The notes under the pieces were generated by a model. The model was not told where the DNA came from. It was given only the letters and a program-made list of their open reading frames with translations, and made no database searches. Positions 36,728-46,213 of a DNA stretch of 64,000 nucleotides are shown here, piece after piece. Source of the DNA: Runella sp. SP2. Lineage in GTDB: Bacteria > Bacteroidota > Bacteroidia > Cytophagales > Spirosomataceae. Location: the NCBI RefSeq assembly GCF_003711225.1, contig NZ_CP031030.1, positions 5,146,001-5,210,000 on the forward strand, written 5' to 3'. Position 1 is the stretch's first letter, and every line of letters starts with the position of its first letter. A program made the position numbers and the translations under genes.

Positions 36728-39049
36728 TTATTTAATCATTAAAATCACATCTTTGGCGCGCGATTCGGGCGTCACTTTGAGCGAAAGTACTTTCCCGTCT
36801 CTCAACTCCCCTTCGACGGTCGTGTTGGCGGGGGCGTGCAGTTTGAATTGCACATCCCAGTTTTTGGGCCATGCAGGAAAAAGATACAGCTTGTCATCGG
36901 GGGTTTGGAGGAGCATCTCCTGCAAACCAATCATGCCCGAACCGCCCCAATTGTGGTCGGGAACCCAGTCGTGACCAGGCCCCCAAAAAGTGGGGTATCG
37001 TCGCGGGGCATCCCTCAGTTTTTTGATAGTTATTTCGGTGGCTTCTTCCGTCAAGCCCAATCTTGCACAAAAAATGGCGTCTTGGTGCCAACTGATGTGG
37101 TTTTTCTGAATAGCTCGGTCGGCGCCGTATTTCCACGTATTGATGGCTACGTCGAGCTTAGGTTTGCCAATGCCAAACATTCCCCAAGGATAAACGGGGT
37201 ACAGTTGGGGCATTTCTTGGTTGTTGATACGTCCCCACGCCTCAGCAGGGGCAATGGTCAGGTGGCCGTTTTTTTCCTTTAATGGTATGTCGGGAATGCT
37301 TTTCAACACTTTTTCGTAGTGCTTTCTCTTTTCGGGCGAAAGGTACTTGTCCGACAGTTCCGTCAAACGCTTCGTAATGCTGTACAACCCTGCGATGGTC
37401 GAAGACGAATTGTAGGCCATTTTGTAGGTTTCGGTACCTGACGACGGATACAGAATGAGCTTACCGTCGTCGGCAAAAGCGCTTCTACTGCGGGAGGTGG
37501 CTTCCCATTGGTAATGTTCGTAAAAAAAAGTAACGCAGCTTTCCACAAACGGCAGGTAGTTGCTGATGTCTTGGTCGTTGTATTTTTCCAAGTCGAGCAT
37601 CATCAGACAAAACTCCATTTGCGTATCCCAGAGGTACTCCAGCCAGTAGTTATATTCGATGCCAGTAGGGAAGTTTTGGGGACGTTTCCAGCCGTAAGAA
37701 GTAGCGAGCGGCAACCCAAACTGCTCCAATTGTTCGGTAAACGATGCGCCATTGTGCCCCCAATACACTTTGGTACGGGTTTCGGCATTTTTTAAAGCCC
37801 TCAGATAAAAATTGAGTTGGGAAGGCAACATATCAAAATCACCGCTTCTAAACATCGGGAAGTATACCAGACGTTGGTTTTGGGCGGTATGGGTTCCGCC
37901 TCCCCAATCGCGGTGGTCGGGGGTAAAAGGCGCATTTTTGTCCGTGAAAGACGGGTCAAAAGTAAACATGCCGCCGTTGAACTTGGTAGGGTAAGTCCCG
38001 TAGGCATTGCACCCCAACTGATAGCGAAACAGGTTGTAGTTGCGCCCGACCTGCCAAGCCACCGAACTGCTGTCTTTTTGGTGATTATTGATGGCGATAT
38101 AGCTTCGTCGCCAAAAAGCATTCCACCATTTTTTAGTAGCTTCAAAATCAGCTACTTGGGTGCTTTTTGAGGACTGAACGATTTGTTCCAGCCCCGCTTT
38201 CCACTGCGCAATCGTCTCGGCAGTGGCTATGTGTAAGACAATTTGCAACTCTTGTTTGTGGGCCGCTTGCTTGCTCTCTATTTTGAAAGCCGTAAACTCC
38301 GTATCGACGTATTTGCCTTGGCTGATTCCTGCGGTTTTGAAATTGCTCCCGCCCATCCAACCGCCGAAAGTCAGGTTTTTGAGGGGGTTCCATAATTGAC
38401 TTTTTACGGAATCTAATTTTTGTTGTTTGACCGTAAAATCAAAAACGGATTCGTCACGGTTGCGGTGGTACCAAAGCACATTTTGACCGTCAAATGCCAC
38501 GGAATCCTTGCGCACTACCGCCTGAAACGGGGCATCTCTGAAAGCCAAACTCGCCTTGGTTTGCCCTGGCTGCGTCCAAGTGAGGTCTTTGTCGCGCCAG
38601 TTTTCGTACCAGGCTTCCACTTTCAATTTTTCGTCGCTTTCAGTTTCTACGTGCACGACGGGCTTGAAGACATCCACCCAGATTTTCACCAATACTTTCT
38701 TCTTATTTTTTACGGAAGAAATTTCTACGTAACCCTCGTTTAACTTCAATTCTTGCTTAAAAGTAGCCTTTTGAAAAAGATTGGGGGTAATGCGTAGGCG
38801 AACACGCCCAAATTTGGGAAACACATTGTTCTCGTCAAATGCCCCACTGCGTGATAAATAGAACAAAATTTCGTCCTTTTCCGTCCACACGTTGAGGCCA
38901 ATATCGCCCCCGCCACAAGGCATTGATTCGGAAGAATTGGCACTTTGTTTGGTCCAAACAACGTTGTATTTATTTAACTCTGGCGTTTGTGCACTCGTTA
39001 CCAAACTGCAAAAAAAGAACAATTCAAAAAAACGCTTTTTCAATTTCAT
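36728..39049 (-). CDS. DUF5703-type secreted glycoside hydrolase-like protein
   Basis: 773 residues from MKLKKRFFELFFF (signal ends TSAQ). The N-terminal domain has WTKQSANSSESMPCGGGDIGLNVW and FYLSRSGAFDENN, the signature I associate with DUF5703. An (alpha/alpha)6 barrel follows with YPTKFNGGMFTFD, FTPDHRDWGG, WLEYLWDTQMEFCLMML and AWGRINNQEMPQLYPVYPWG, similar to GH65/GH95 proteins. A small beta domain ends it. It probably cleaves a glycan in the periplasm. Alternative start at 39061 adds four residues. Confidence 0.65.
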   Translation of the reverse strand: MKLKKRFFELFFFCSLVTSAQTPELNKYNVVWTKQSANSSESMPCGGGDIGLNVWTEKDEILFYLSRSGAFDENNVFPKFGRVRLRITPNLFQKATFKQELKLNEGYVEISSVKNKKKVLVKIWVDVFKPVVHVETESDEKLKVEAWYENWRDKDLTWTQPGQTKASLAFRDAPFQAVVRKDSVAFDGQNVLWYHRNRDESVFDFTVKQQKLDSVKSQLWNPLKNLTFGGWMGGSNFKTAGISQGKYVDTEFTAFKIESKQAAHKQELQIVLHIATAETIAQWKAGLEQIVQSSKSTQVADFEATKKWWNAFWRRSYIAINNHQKDSSSVAWQVGRNYNLFRYQLGCNAYGTYPTKFNGGMFTFDPSFTDKNAPFTPDHRDWGGGTHTAQNQRLVYFPMFRSGDFDMLPSQLNFYLRALKNAETRTKVYWGHNGASFTEQLEQFGLPLATSYGWKRPQNFPTGIEYNYWLEYLWDTQMEFCLMMLDLEKYNDQDISNYLPFVESCVTFFYEHYQWEATSRSRSAFADDGKLILYPSSGTETYKMAYNSSSTIAGLYSITKRLTELSDKYLSPEKRKHYEKVLKSIPDIPLKEKNGHLTIAPAEAWGRINNQEMPQLYPVYPWGMFGIGKPKLDVAINTWKYGADRAIQKNHISWHQDAIFCARLGLTEEATEITIKKLRDAPRRYPTFWGPGHDWVPDHNWGGSGMIGLQEMLLQTPDDKLYLFPAWPKNWDVQFKLHAPANTTVEGELRDGKVLSLKVTPESRAKDVILMIK

Positions 39050-39078
39050 TATTTCCATCATTAGACTTTACTAGAGCA

Positions 39079-41229
39079 CTATTTTTTTGTTTTTAATTGC
39101 ACCCATTTCACAGGAGCAATGCTCACGCCCCGAAAGGGTCGTTCAGCACTCGATATCCACCAATCGCCATCTTCGTCCTTAAAAAGCTCGGGAGCATGTC
39201 CCTGTATTTCGGCAACTGGTTGCCTGTTTCTGAAATTGAGTGGGTTATCGGAATGATAAACGAAACTTTTATCCTGGTATGTCCAAGTAGTTAGTTTCGC
39301 ATTCCAACGACAGAAAAGCAGGTAAAAACTTCCCTTATAGTAATGAATGGTTGGAGATTCAGGCCCACCTGTCTCACCCTCGGGCAATTCAAATATGGTG
39401 ATTGGTTCACTCCATTTTAGCAAGTCTGCCGAAATACGGGCCACTATGCTCTGTTTTGAACAATAAGCCATGTAGTACAGACCGTTGTATTCCATCACCG
39501 ATGGGTCGCGGGCTCCCCCCGTTTGACTGAATAACTCACCTTTGGGTTTCCACGCGAACAAATCGCTAGAAGTGGCATACCGAATGGGACTTGGCCCATA
39601 AATCATAAAATACTCTCCATGGTATGGAATGATGTGGGGGGCATGGTTTTCCCTAATTTCGCCAGGTCTTTCGCCAGGAGGCAAAATTTTAGGGTAGTCC
39701 TTCCACGAAAATTCGGTCACATTTTGTTTAAACGTTCCCTTCGATGAAACAGCATGAAACGATAACCATTCTGCTTCATGCGGGTTTAACTCGCCTGGTC
39801 CAGCGACAACTGCGGGGTGCGTTATACCGATGGCGTGCCAGCGGTTGTCGGCCCCTTTAATGATTGCGTGATCATTGACCTGCCAGTTGTCGTATTTTAC
39901 TCCTGTTTTGAACCTTTTTGAGTCTGGACCAGGAAAAACATCACTTTCTGGTTTATAAACACGTACCCAATCTCCCGTAATCTGGGGTATAAAAATTTCC
40001 TGACCTGACAGTTCATTCCATTTTAAGGGAACAGCCACGTTGGCGGAGTACTTTCGTTGCTCTAATCCGTGTGCCCCAAAGAGTAATTTGGGAACACCTT
40101 TTTCTAAGTAAAGACAGGGACGCTCCAACTTATCGTCGCAAGCACGGCCATCCTCAAAAGTCAAACGCAACGGCGCTACTTTCGGATAGTTGGTGGGGTT
40201 CCAATTAATCCCATCTACCGAGCGGAGCATAACTAACGCTGCTTCTTTATTTGAAAAAAAGCCAGCAACATCGGAAACAATCGCATACAGTACTCCCTTA
40301 TAATTCCAGATAAAAGGGTCTTCAGCAACCATCCAACTATTTGCCCCCTGAGACGCCTCAAAAATAGGTTTATCGTGTTTGGTAAATCGCCCGAGCAGTG
40401 AATTTGAAAACGCCACTCCAAAGCGCACCTTGCCACCCCGAAGTGTACCATTTTTGGCAACCTGTTTGTAAACTAACACGGCACGGCCTTTATCATCCAC
40501 CGTAATGGCAGGGTTTGACATCATTAAGGCGTCAAAGGCGGTTGAATCGGGCGAAACATCAATCACAGGTTTGTCAAAACGTTTCCATGTTCCTTCTGGA
40601 TCATCAGCAATTGCCACCCCTATACGCTGATTATTTCGGTACTCCCACCAATTGGAATCGCTCATTGAGGCGGGCATTTTTACCTCTTTGTTACCCGTTG
40701 TTCCCATGTAGTAGAGGTAATATTTTCCTTCGTGTTGAATAACAGCTGGATTATGGGTAGTTGTACCATCCCAGTACTCAGACCCGCGACGCGGCAGAAT
40801 TACTTTTAGATGTTTGTATGGGCCTTCAGGTTTATCAGCCACTGCAAGTGCTATTTCAGAACTTGTTACCCAAGCATAATGTCCTTGCGCTATCGGCCAG
40901 CGGCTGTAAAACATGTAAAACTTTCCGTTTTTACCTTCAGTAACAGAACCACACCAAATGTGAAAATTCGGATCAGAGAAAATATTTCTTTCAGGAATAG
41001 GCTGTACCATCGCACTGATATCTACCTCGTCCATCGACAACAAACGACCTTCTTTATCTAATTTGGGTTGCTGACCAAAAACGTCCGAGAAGTAACATGA
41101 ACAAAAAAATAGAAGTGAGAATAAATTTTTTAGCACGTCGGCAATTTTTCCCTTAATGGTCTGGTCTTGGGCATAGGCACTGAAGAGCAGGTTATAGATA
41201 AATAACCGTATTCGTAATTTTCCTAGCAT
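39079..41229 (-). CDS. Double beta-propeller glycosidase with SusC-like N-terminal remnant
   Basis: 716 residues. Residues about 59-400 are a propeller closely similar to the 375-residue neighbour. Residues about 410-716 are a second, diverged propeller (NDHAIIKGADNRWHAIGI, GGARDPSVMEYNGLYYMAY, HAPELFKDEDGDWWISS), GH43/GH32-like. The N-terminus is odd: residues 1-31 (LFSAYAQDQTIKGKIADV) look like a SusC signal peptide and the first strand of its regulatory domain. They are joined to a second signal peptide (LKNLFSLLFFCSCYFSDVFGQ). A GTG at 41136 would start the native protein. This suggests a deletion that fused the 5' end of a lost susC to this gene. First gene of the second glycan operon. 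Confidence 0.7.
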   Translation of the reverse strand: MLGKLRIRLFIYNLLFSAYAQDQTIKGKIADVLKNLFSLLFFCSCYFSDVFGQQPKLDKEGRLLSMDEVDISAMVQPIPERNIFSDPNFHIWCGSVTEGKNGKFYMFYSRWPIAQGHYAWVTSSEIALAVADKPEGPYKHLKVILPRRGSEYWDGTTTHNPAVIQHEGKYYLYYMGTTGNKEVKMPASMSDSNWWEYRNNQRIGVAIADDPEGTWKRFDKPVIDVSPDSTAFDALMMSNPAITVDDKGRAVLVYKQVAKNGTLRGGKVRFGVAFSNSLLGRFTKHDKPIFEASQGANSWMVAEDPFIWNYKGVLYAIVSDVAGFFSNKEAALVMLRSVDGINWNPTNYPKVAPLRLTFEDGRACDDKLERPCLYLEKGVPKLLFGAHGLEQRKYSANVAVPLKWNELSGQEIFIPQITGDWVRVYKPESDVFPGPDSKRFKTGVKYDNWQVNDHAIIKGADNRWHAIGITHPAVVAGPGELNPHEAEWLSFHAVSSKGTFKQNVTEFSWKDYPKILPPGERPGEIRENHAPHIIPYHGEYFMIYGPSPIRYATSSDLFAWKPKGELFSQTGGARDPSVMEYNGLYYMAYCSKQSIVARISADLLKWSEPITIFELPEGETGGPESPTIHYYKGSFYLLFCRWNAKLTTWTYQDKSFVYHSDNPLNFRNRQPVAEIQGHAPELFKDEDGDWWISSAERPFRGVSIAPVKWVQLKTKK

Positions 41230-41392
41230 AGGATTAAAGGAGTTTGTAAATTAAAAATATACAATTTTTAAAGGGGTGAATAACTGTTTATCAAAACCCA
41301 TTTTAGGTTATTGAAATGACGATTTTGAGGGAAATTAAGGTTATATTTTAAATAATCAACAGAAAAAATTGAATTTTAACCACAAAAACTAT

Positions 41393-41406
41393 CGGGAACT
41401 TTCCCG
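41393..41406. promoter_or_regulatory. Single LacI-type operator
   Basis: CGGGAACTTTCCCG carries GGGAACTTTCCC, one base different from the GGGAACGTTCCC pair at 33444-33480. It lies in the divergent region between the double-propeller gene and the second LacI gene, 115 bases before that ATG. Confidence 0.65.
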
Positions 41407-41520
41407 AAACTGGTAGCGATAGTAGTATTTGTATTCCCTATACGCCTTTGTTGGGGAGTACCTTGATACAGATATAGATTTGGGAGAGAGGGATGCAAAA
41501 TTGAAAAAGTACAAGAAGTT

Positions 41521-42666
41521 ATGATTAAATGCGCGAAATGCCAACAAATAGATTTTGTTCAAAAATCAGGGATTGTGCGGGGGAAGCAACGCTACTTTTG
41601 TAAGGCGTGCGATTATCATTTTACACTTCCCGAAGCCGTTGAAAATCGCAAAAATAAACCTCGGCACCAAGTCACGATTGTCGATATTGCCAATGAGTTA
41701 GGGATTTCAAAATCGACGGTGTCGCGGGCACTGCGGGGGCATACGGATATACACGAAGGAACGCGCAAAATGATTCTGGATTTGGCCCAACAATTGGAGT
41801 ACCACCCTAATCCTTTGGCCAATGCACTTCTGAAAAGTCGAACAAACATCGTGGGCATTTTGGTACCTGAATTTCGGCATTATTTTTTTCCCACCGTCAT
41901 CATGGGAGCGCAGGAAATTTTGTCCAAAGCAGGGTATAACGTGATGATTTGCCATTCGGATGAATCCTACGACACCGAGGTGGCCAATGTCAAAGCCCTG
42001 ATGAACAGCCGCGTGGATGGTTTGCTGGTGTCGGTCACTACCCAAACCAACAACGTGGACCATTTTCGGGCAGTGCTGCGGAAAGAAGTGCCTTTGGTGT
42101 TTTTTAATCGGGTGTGTCCCGAACTAGACACGCCCCAAGTCATTGTGGATGATTATGCGGGGGCGTTTCAGGCAGTGGAGCATTTGGTACAACAAGGCTA
42201 CCGACGCATTGCGCATTTGGCAGGCCCTGTGTCGTTGTTGGTCAGCCGATTACGGATGCAAGGGTACTTGGATGCCCTGCAAAAACACGGTCTGCCCGTG
42301 GACAATGAGTTGATTATTCACTACGACTTGACCGAAGAAAAAGCGCGGATTTATGCCAATTACCTACTTAGCCTTCCGCAGCCCCCCGATGCGATTTTTG
42401 CCATTAATGACCCTACGGCCATTGAAATTATGTTAGTGGCCAAAAGCCGAGGCGTTAAAATTCCGCAGGAACTAGGCATTGTCGGTTTTAGCAATGATCC
42501 CATTTCGGCCATCATTGAGCCACCTCTTACGACCGTCGAACAGCCCGTTTGGGAGATGGGACGACAAGCCGCGCGGATTTTGTTGGAACAAATGGAAAAC
42601 CCTCACATCGAAACCTACCAGTTGCCTACGAAGTTGGTCGTGCGCGGGTCTTCTGTGAATTATTGA
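41521..42666 (+). CDS. LacI-family regulator with N-terminal zinc ribbon
   Basis: 381 residues. Residues 1-36 form a zinc ribbon with CxxC pairs (Cys4/Cys7, Cys27/Cys30) and the GKQRYFCKACDYHF ending usual in IS1 InsA-type transposase zinc fingers. The LacI HTH follows from about residue 50 (TIVDIANELGISKSTVSRAL), then the sugar-binding domain (VGILVPEFRHYFFPTVI, NRVDGLLVSV, PDAIFAINDPTAIEIML, LGIVGFSND). The regulator at 33536 has the same body without the ribbon. It probably controls the divergent glycosidase operon. The ribbon might add DNA contacts or a dimer interface. The start is the only Met in frame. Confidence 0.88.
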   Translation: MIKCAKCQQIDFVQKSGIVRGKQRYFCKACDYHFTLPEAVENRKNKPRHQVTIVDIANELGISKSTVSRALRGHTDIHEGTRKMILDLAQQLEYHPNPLANALLKSRTNIVGILVPEFRHYFFPTVIMGAQEILSKAGYNVMICHSDESYDTEVANVKALMNSRVDGLLVSVTTQTNNVDHFRAVLRKEVPLVFFNRVCPELDTPQVIVDDYAGAFQAVEHLVQQGYRRIAHLAGPVSLLVSRLRMQGYLDALQKHGLPVDNELIIHYDLTEEKARIYANYLLSLPQPPDAIFAINDPTAIEIMLVAKSRGVKIPQELGIVGFSNDPISAIIEPPLTTVEQPVWEMGRQAARILLEQMENPHIETYQLPTKLVVRGSSVNY

Positions 42667-42670
42667 GTTT

Positions 42671-42746
42671 TTTCCCCGCAGATTGGCGCAGATAGTAGTT
42701 CTGCGTAAATCTGCGGTTTTAAAATCTGCGAAAGTCTGCGGGGAAA
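42671..42746. repeat. CGCAGAT repeat element, complete hairpin
   Basis: TTTCCCCGCAGA at 42671-42682 pairs with TCTGCGGGGAAAA ending 42746. Internal CGCAGAT and TCTGCG copies allow alternative pairings. It lies between the converging LacI and GH29 genes and may also terminate both. Confidence 0.75.
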
Positions 42747-42770
42747 ACATAATTCGCTACAATGTGCTTT

Positions 42771-44489
42771 TCAAAACAGTTGAAACTCCTTGATTCCTGC
42801 AAAACCATGAGAATCTAAAACTACCAACCGAAACTTTTGGGCAACCACGGGGCTAATATCTTTACTCCAATTGCCCATTTTTTCATCCTGCGCCAACGTC
42901 AGCCATTGTCCGTCTTTTTCGTACTGAATTTCAAAGCCTTTAATTTGGGACTTTTGATACACCGCTTCACTTACTTTGAGCTGTTTCACCGTTTGTTTTG
43001 TACCCAAATCCACTTCTATCCAGCCTTTATTTTGAAATAAATTGAAAGCCGCTTCTGACTGATAGTGTACGTCTTTTCCATAATACTTCTCAAAATCAAC
43101 GTCGGTACGCCGCCCCATTTTCCAATGCGTGGCGGGGTTGTCATCAAAAGCTGCCGATGCGTCGTGCAAAAAAGCCCCCAACGCGCTCGAAGCCGTTGCC
43201 TTTTTGCCGTACGCCAATGAATGAGTGGTCGTAAAAGGAATAATTTGACCCAATTGCGAAGCGGGTTTATCCAACAAAAGCGTCACAATGGTAGCAATGG
43301 AATCGCGTCCGTTTTGGGGGAGTTTCAGGGTAACTTCGGCTTTGGTTTGTACGAATGAAACAGTGCTTCCGTCTAATAAAGAGGCTTTTTTGACGTTGGC
43401 TGGCATGGGCGGGAGTTTGATTTCATTGCCTGTGTTGTTCAATAAATGCAAATACAGTTTATTTCCTCGGTACGAACTCACGTAGTCTTTTGACGGCGTA
43501 TAAATCCCCCCTTTGGTTTGGTAAACGGCTTCCGCGTTTTTGTTTAGCCAATTGCCCATTTCGGTTGCCCGTGCTACAAAGTTTTTGGGAAAAACACCCA
43601 AGCTGTCGGGGCCGATGTTGAACAAAAGGTTGCCGTTTCCACCCACGCACCGAAGTAACGTATGCAATGATTCTTTCAAACTGCGCGGCGTATCATTGAA
43701 CCGCCACGCCCATTGATGCCCCATGTTGGTGCAGGTTTCCCAAGGCACAGCACCGTAGCCCGCCACAAAACCTTCGGGTGTAGCATAGTCGGCATAAGGC
43801 CCTACCCGCGCGTGCGACTCGTCTGGATTGAAAGGCTCAAGCCGATTGTTGATGATGATTTCGGGCTGTAACGTACGCGCCAACTCAAACACTCTTTTGG
43901 GGTGAATTGGGCTGGGCGAGCCTTCGTAATCTATCCATAACAAGCTAATTTTGCCATAATTGGTCAACAATTCACGCACCTGTTCCTCCACTCGATTGGC
44001 AAAAATATCGTTGGTTTTGGGGTTGCGACAATCGGGGTCTTTCCAGTCGGCCACCGAAAAATACCAGCCAATGGGCATCCCCGCTTCGTGGGCAGCTTGG
44101 GCAAGTTCTTTGCAAACATCCCTTCCAAAAGGGCTGTTCATGATATTGTAAGGCGTGGTTTTGGTATCAAAAAGGCAAAAGCCGTCGTGGTGTTTTGACG
44201 TCAAAACCAAGTACTTCATTCCCCCTGCCTGGGCCAACTTTACCCATTCTTTGGCGTTGAATTGTTTGGGGTTAAATCTCAAATACAACGAATCGTACTT
44301 GCTTTTACCGTAGCCATTGCGCGACCAACTGATTTCTTTTCCAATCAGTGACACGGGTCCCCAGTGAACAAACAAGCCCATTTTGGCATCTTGCCACCAC
44401 TTTAGGCGCTGCTCTTTTGAAATGTTTTTTTGAGCAATACCGTTAAAAGCAATTAGAAAAAGCAGGAGAATGACGGATGTTTTTTTCAT
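42771..44489 (-). CDS. GH29 alpha-L-fucosidase with C-terminal F5/8-type domain
   Basis: 572 residues with a signal peptide (FNGIAQ). GH29 catalytic barrel: MGLFVHWGPVSLIG, SKHHDGFCLFDTK and LLWIDYEG, whose Asp is the expected nucleophile. A C-terminal coagulation-factor 5/8-like beta-sandwich (about 430-572, TASSALGAFLHDASAAFDDNPATHWK) probably binds glycan. It cleaves terminal alpha-L-fucose in the periplasm. A FucP-like permease gene starts just upstream, and fucose catabolism genes follow the same direction. Confidence 0.88.
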   Translation of the reverse strand: MKKTSVILLLFLIAFNGIAQKNISKEQRLKWWQDAKMGLFVHWGPVSLIGKEISWSRNGYGKSKYDSLYLRFNPKQFNAKEWVKLAQAGGMKYLVLTSKHHDGFCLFDTKTTPYNIMNSPFGRDVCKELAQAAHEAGMPIGWYFSVADWKDPDCRNPKTNDIFANRVEEQVRELLTNYGKISLLWIDYEGSPSPIHPKRVFELARTLQPEIIINNRLEPFNPDESHARVGPYADYATPEGFVAGYGAVPWETCTNMGHQWAWRFNDTPRSLKESLHTLLRCVGGNGNLLFNIGPDSLGVFPKNFVARATEMGNWLNKNAEAVYQTKGGIYTPSKDYVSSYRGNKLYLHLLNNTGNEIKLPPMPANVKKASLLDGSTVSFVQTKAEVTLKLPQNGRDSIATIVTLLLDKPASQLGQIIPFTTTHSLAYGKKATASSALGAFLHDASAAFDDNPATHWKMGRRTDVDFEKYYGKDVHYQSEAAFNLFQNKGWIEVDLGTKQTVKQLKVSEAVYQKSQIKGFEIQYEKDGQWLTLAQDEKMGNWSKDISPVVAQKFRLVVLDSHGFAGIKEFQLF

Positions 44490-44505
44490 TGAAAATGGCG
44501 TTTAA

Positions 44506-45750
44506 CTATCGGATAATATGACCTTTTTGGGCGTAGTACAAAATGTAAGCATAACACAAAACGGGTAGCACAAAGGCAAAGCGAATGCTGTACATATCAG
44601 AAATGAGTCCCATAAGCGGAGGTACAATGGCTCCCCCTACAATGCTCATAATAATCAACGATGAACCTGTTTTGGTATAAGCCCCCAAATTTTTGATGCT
44701 TAACGTGAACAAGATGGGGTACATCACCGACGTGCAAAGCCCCACGATGGAAAGAGAAAAAATCGAAACATAACCAGTACTCAAAATGGCGACTGTCACT
44801 AAAGCGATTGCTCCCAACGCACAGGCCATCAACACTTTGGAGGGATTTACTTTTTGCAGAAAATACGCCCCCGCTAGGCGTCCCACCAAGACCAACGCCA
44901 TAAATAAGGTGATAAACAACGCGGCTTTCTGTTCTCCTAATCCCTCAATTTTCAGTGATTTGGCATAACGAATTAGAAAACTGACAATCCCGACTTCGGC
45001 ACCCAAATAACAAAATACGCCCAATGCGCCAAGCACCGTATGTTTAAACTTAAAAATGGATTTTAACCGCACATTTTCTTCTCCTTCTTCATGAATGGCG
45101 GGCATTTTGATAAAAAATAACATCCCCCCTAATACCATAAACAAAGCCCCCAAACTTAGGTAAGGCATTTTGACCAATTGAGCCTCGGCGTTGAGATAAT
45201 CGGCTAATTGGCTCGGGCTAAATTGCTGAACCGCCGTTTCGGGCGTGTCAGTGGCATGAAGCAAAAACACCGCTCCAAGGTAGGGGCCGATGGTAGCGCC
45301 TACCGAACCCACCGCTGCCGCCAAACTCAGCCGACCCGAGGCTTTTTCGGGATCACCCAAAACCGAGACATAAGGTGTGGCGGTCACTTCCAGAAAGGTG
45401 AAACCTGCGGCCATGATAAACAAAGCGGCCAAAAAAAGCGGATAAAAGCGGGTTTCGGCCGCTGGGAAAAATAAAAATGCGCCCAATGCAGCCATGAAAA
45501 GCCCCGTAATCATGCCTGCCCGATACCCAAAACGGCGGATGTATTGCCCCACGGGTAACGCCAACAAAAAATACCCACCAAAAAAAGCCGACTGCACCAG
45601 CGACGACTGAAAATCAGTCAATTGACAAGCTCTTTTGAGGTGTGGAATGAGGATATCGTTGATGTTTCGGCTTAAATTCCAGATAAACATCAGGCTCATG
45701 ACCACCAAAAGTGGCACCAGAAATTGATTGCGATTTTTCACTTTAGGCAT
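44506..45750 (-). CDS. fucP: L-fucose:H+ symporter-like MFS permease
   Basis: 414 residues, 12 predicted membrane helices. TM1 carries FIWNLSRNINDILIPHLKR and TM4 GFTFLEVTATPYVSVLGDP; the Asp and Glu correspond to the two acidic residues needed for fucose and proton binding in E. coli FucP. LALPVGQYIRRFGYRAG is the MFS loop 2-3 motif. It should import L-fucose through the inner membrane. It lies between a fucosidase gene and the mutarotase gene. Confidence 0.85.
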   Translation of the reverse strand: MPKVKNRNQFLVPLLVVMSLMFIWNLSRNINDILIPHLKRACQLTDFQSSLVQSAFFGGYFLLALPVGQYIRRFGYRAGMITGLFMAALGAFLFFPAAETRFYPLFLAALFIMAAGFTFLEVTATPYVSVLGDPEKASGRLSLAAAVGSVGATIGPYLGAVFLLHATDTPETAVQQFSPSQLADYLNAEAQLVKMPYLSLGALFMVLGGMLFFIKMPAIHEEGEENVRLKSIFKFKHTVLGALGVFCYLGAEVGIVSFLIRYAKSLKIEGLGEQKAALFITLFMALVLVGRLAGAYFLQKVNPSKVLMACALGAIALVTVAILSTGYVSIFSLSIVGLCTSVMYPILFTLSIKNLGAYTKTGSSLIIMSIVGGAIVPPLMGLISDMYSIRFAFVLPVLCYAYILYYAQKGHIIR

Positions 45751-45784
45751 TCATTATATTGTCAGGTAAGTTTCTTTGAAAGTT

Positions 45785-45840
45785 GCCCGCAGATAGGCGA
45801 GAAAATCTGCGTTTGTAATTCTGCGGTTTTCTGCGGGTAA
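45785..45840. repeat. CGCAGAT repeat element
   Basis: CCCGCAGATAGGCG at the left and CTGCGG plus TTTCTGCGGGT at the right form an imperfect hairpin in the 100-base gap between fucP and the mutarotase gene. Same family as 42671-42746. Confidence 0.7.
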
Positions 45841-45854
45841 AAAAATAAACCTAC

Positions 45855-46208
45855 TCAGCTAAATTCATTTAACATAAAAACAGGTTTCATTTCAGCCCAG
45901 TGCTCGTCAGGTTTCGCATCGACCAACCGTTGTTGAAAGCCCCCCATAAAAGCAGCCCATTCTGGTTGTCGAGGCATTTTGCCAATAGCTTCAAACGCCG
46001 TAGTCAGATCAATACCTTCTTCGGTTTCGACAATCATAAAGAGCCGCGTCCCAATGCGATAGATTTGCATGTCCACAATTCCACCCGCTCTGATTCCTCG
46101 GGGAATTTCGGGCCAAATATGCTCAGGTTGATGAAAATGTTCGTATTGAGCAATGAGTTCGTCGTCGTCTTTCAAATCGAGCGCCAAACAAGTTCTGTGT
46201 GTTTTCAT
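45855..46208 (-). CDS. L-fucose/L-rhamnose mutarotase (RhaM family)
   Basis: 117 residues, the full length of this dimeric ferredoxin-like family. LALDLKDDDELIAQYEHFHQ holds the catalytic His pair; IYRIGTRLFMIVE and MPRQPEWAAFMGGFQQRL also match. It interconverts alpha and beta anomers so the dehydrogenase can use both. Because it sits between FucP and fucose-oxidation genes, fucose is the likely sugar. Five bases separate it from the SDR gene. Confidence 0.85.
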   Translation of the reverse strand: MKTHRTCLALDLKDDDELIAQYEHFHQPEHIWPEIPRGIRAGGIVDMQIYRIGTRLFMIVETEEGIDLTTAFEAIGKMPRQPEWAAFMGGFQQRLVDAKPDEHWAEMKPVFMLNEFS

Positions 46209-46213
46209 CTTCG

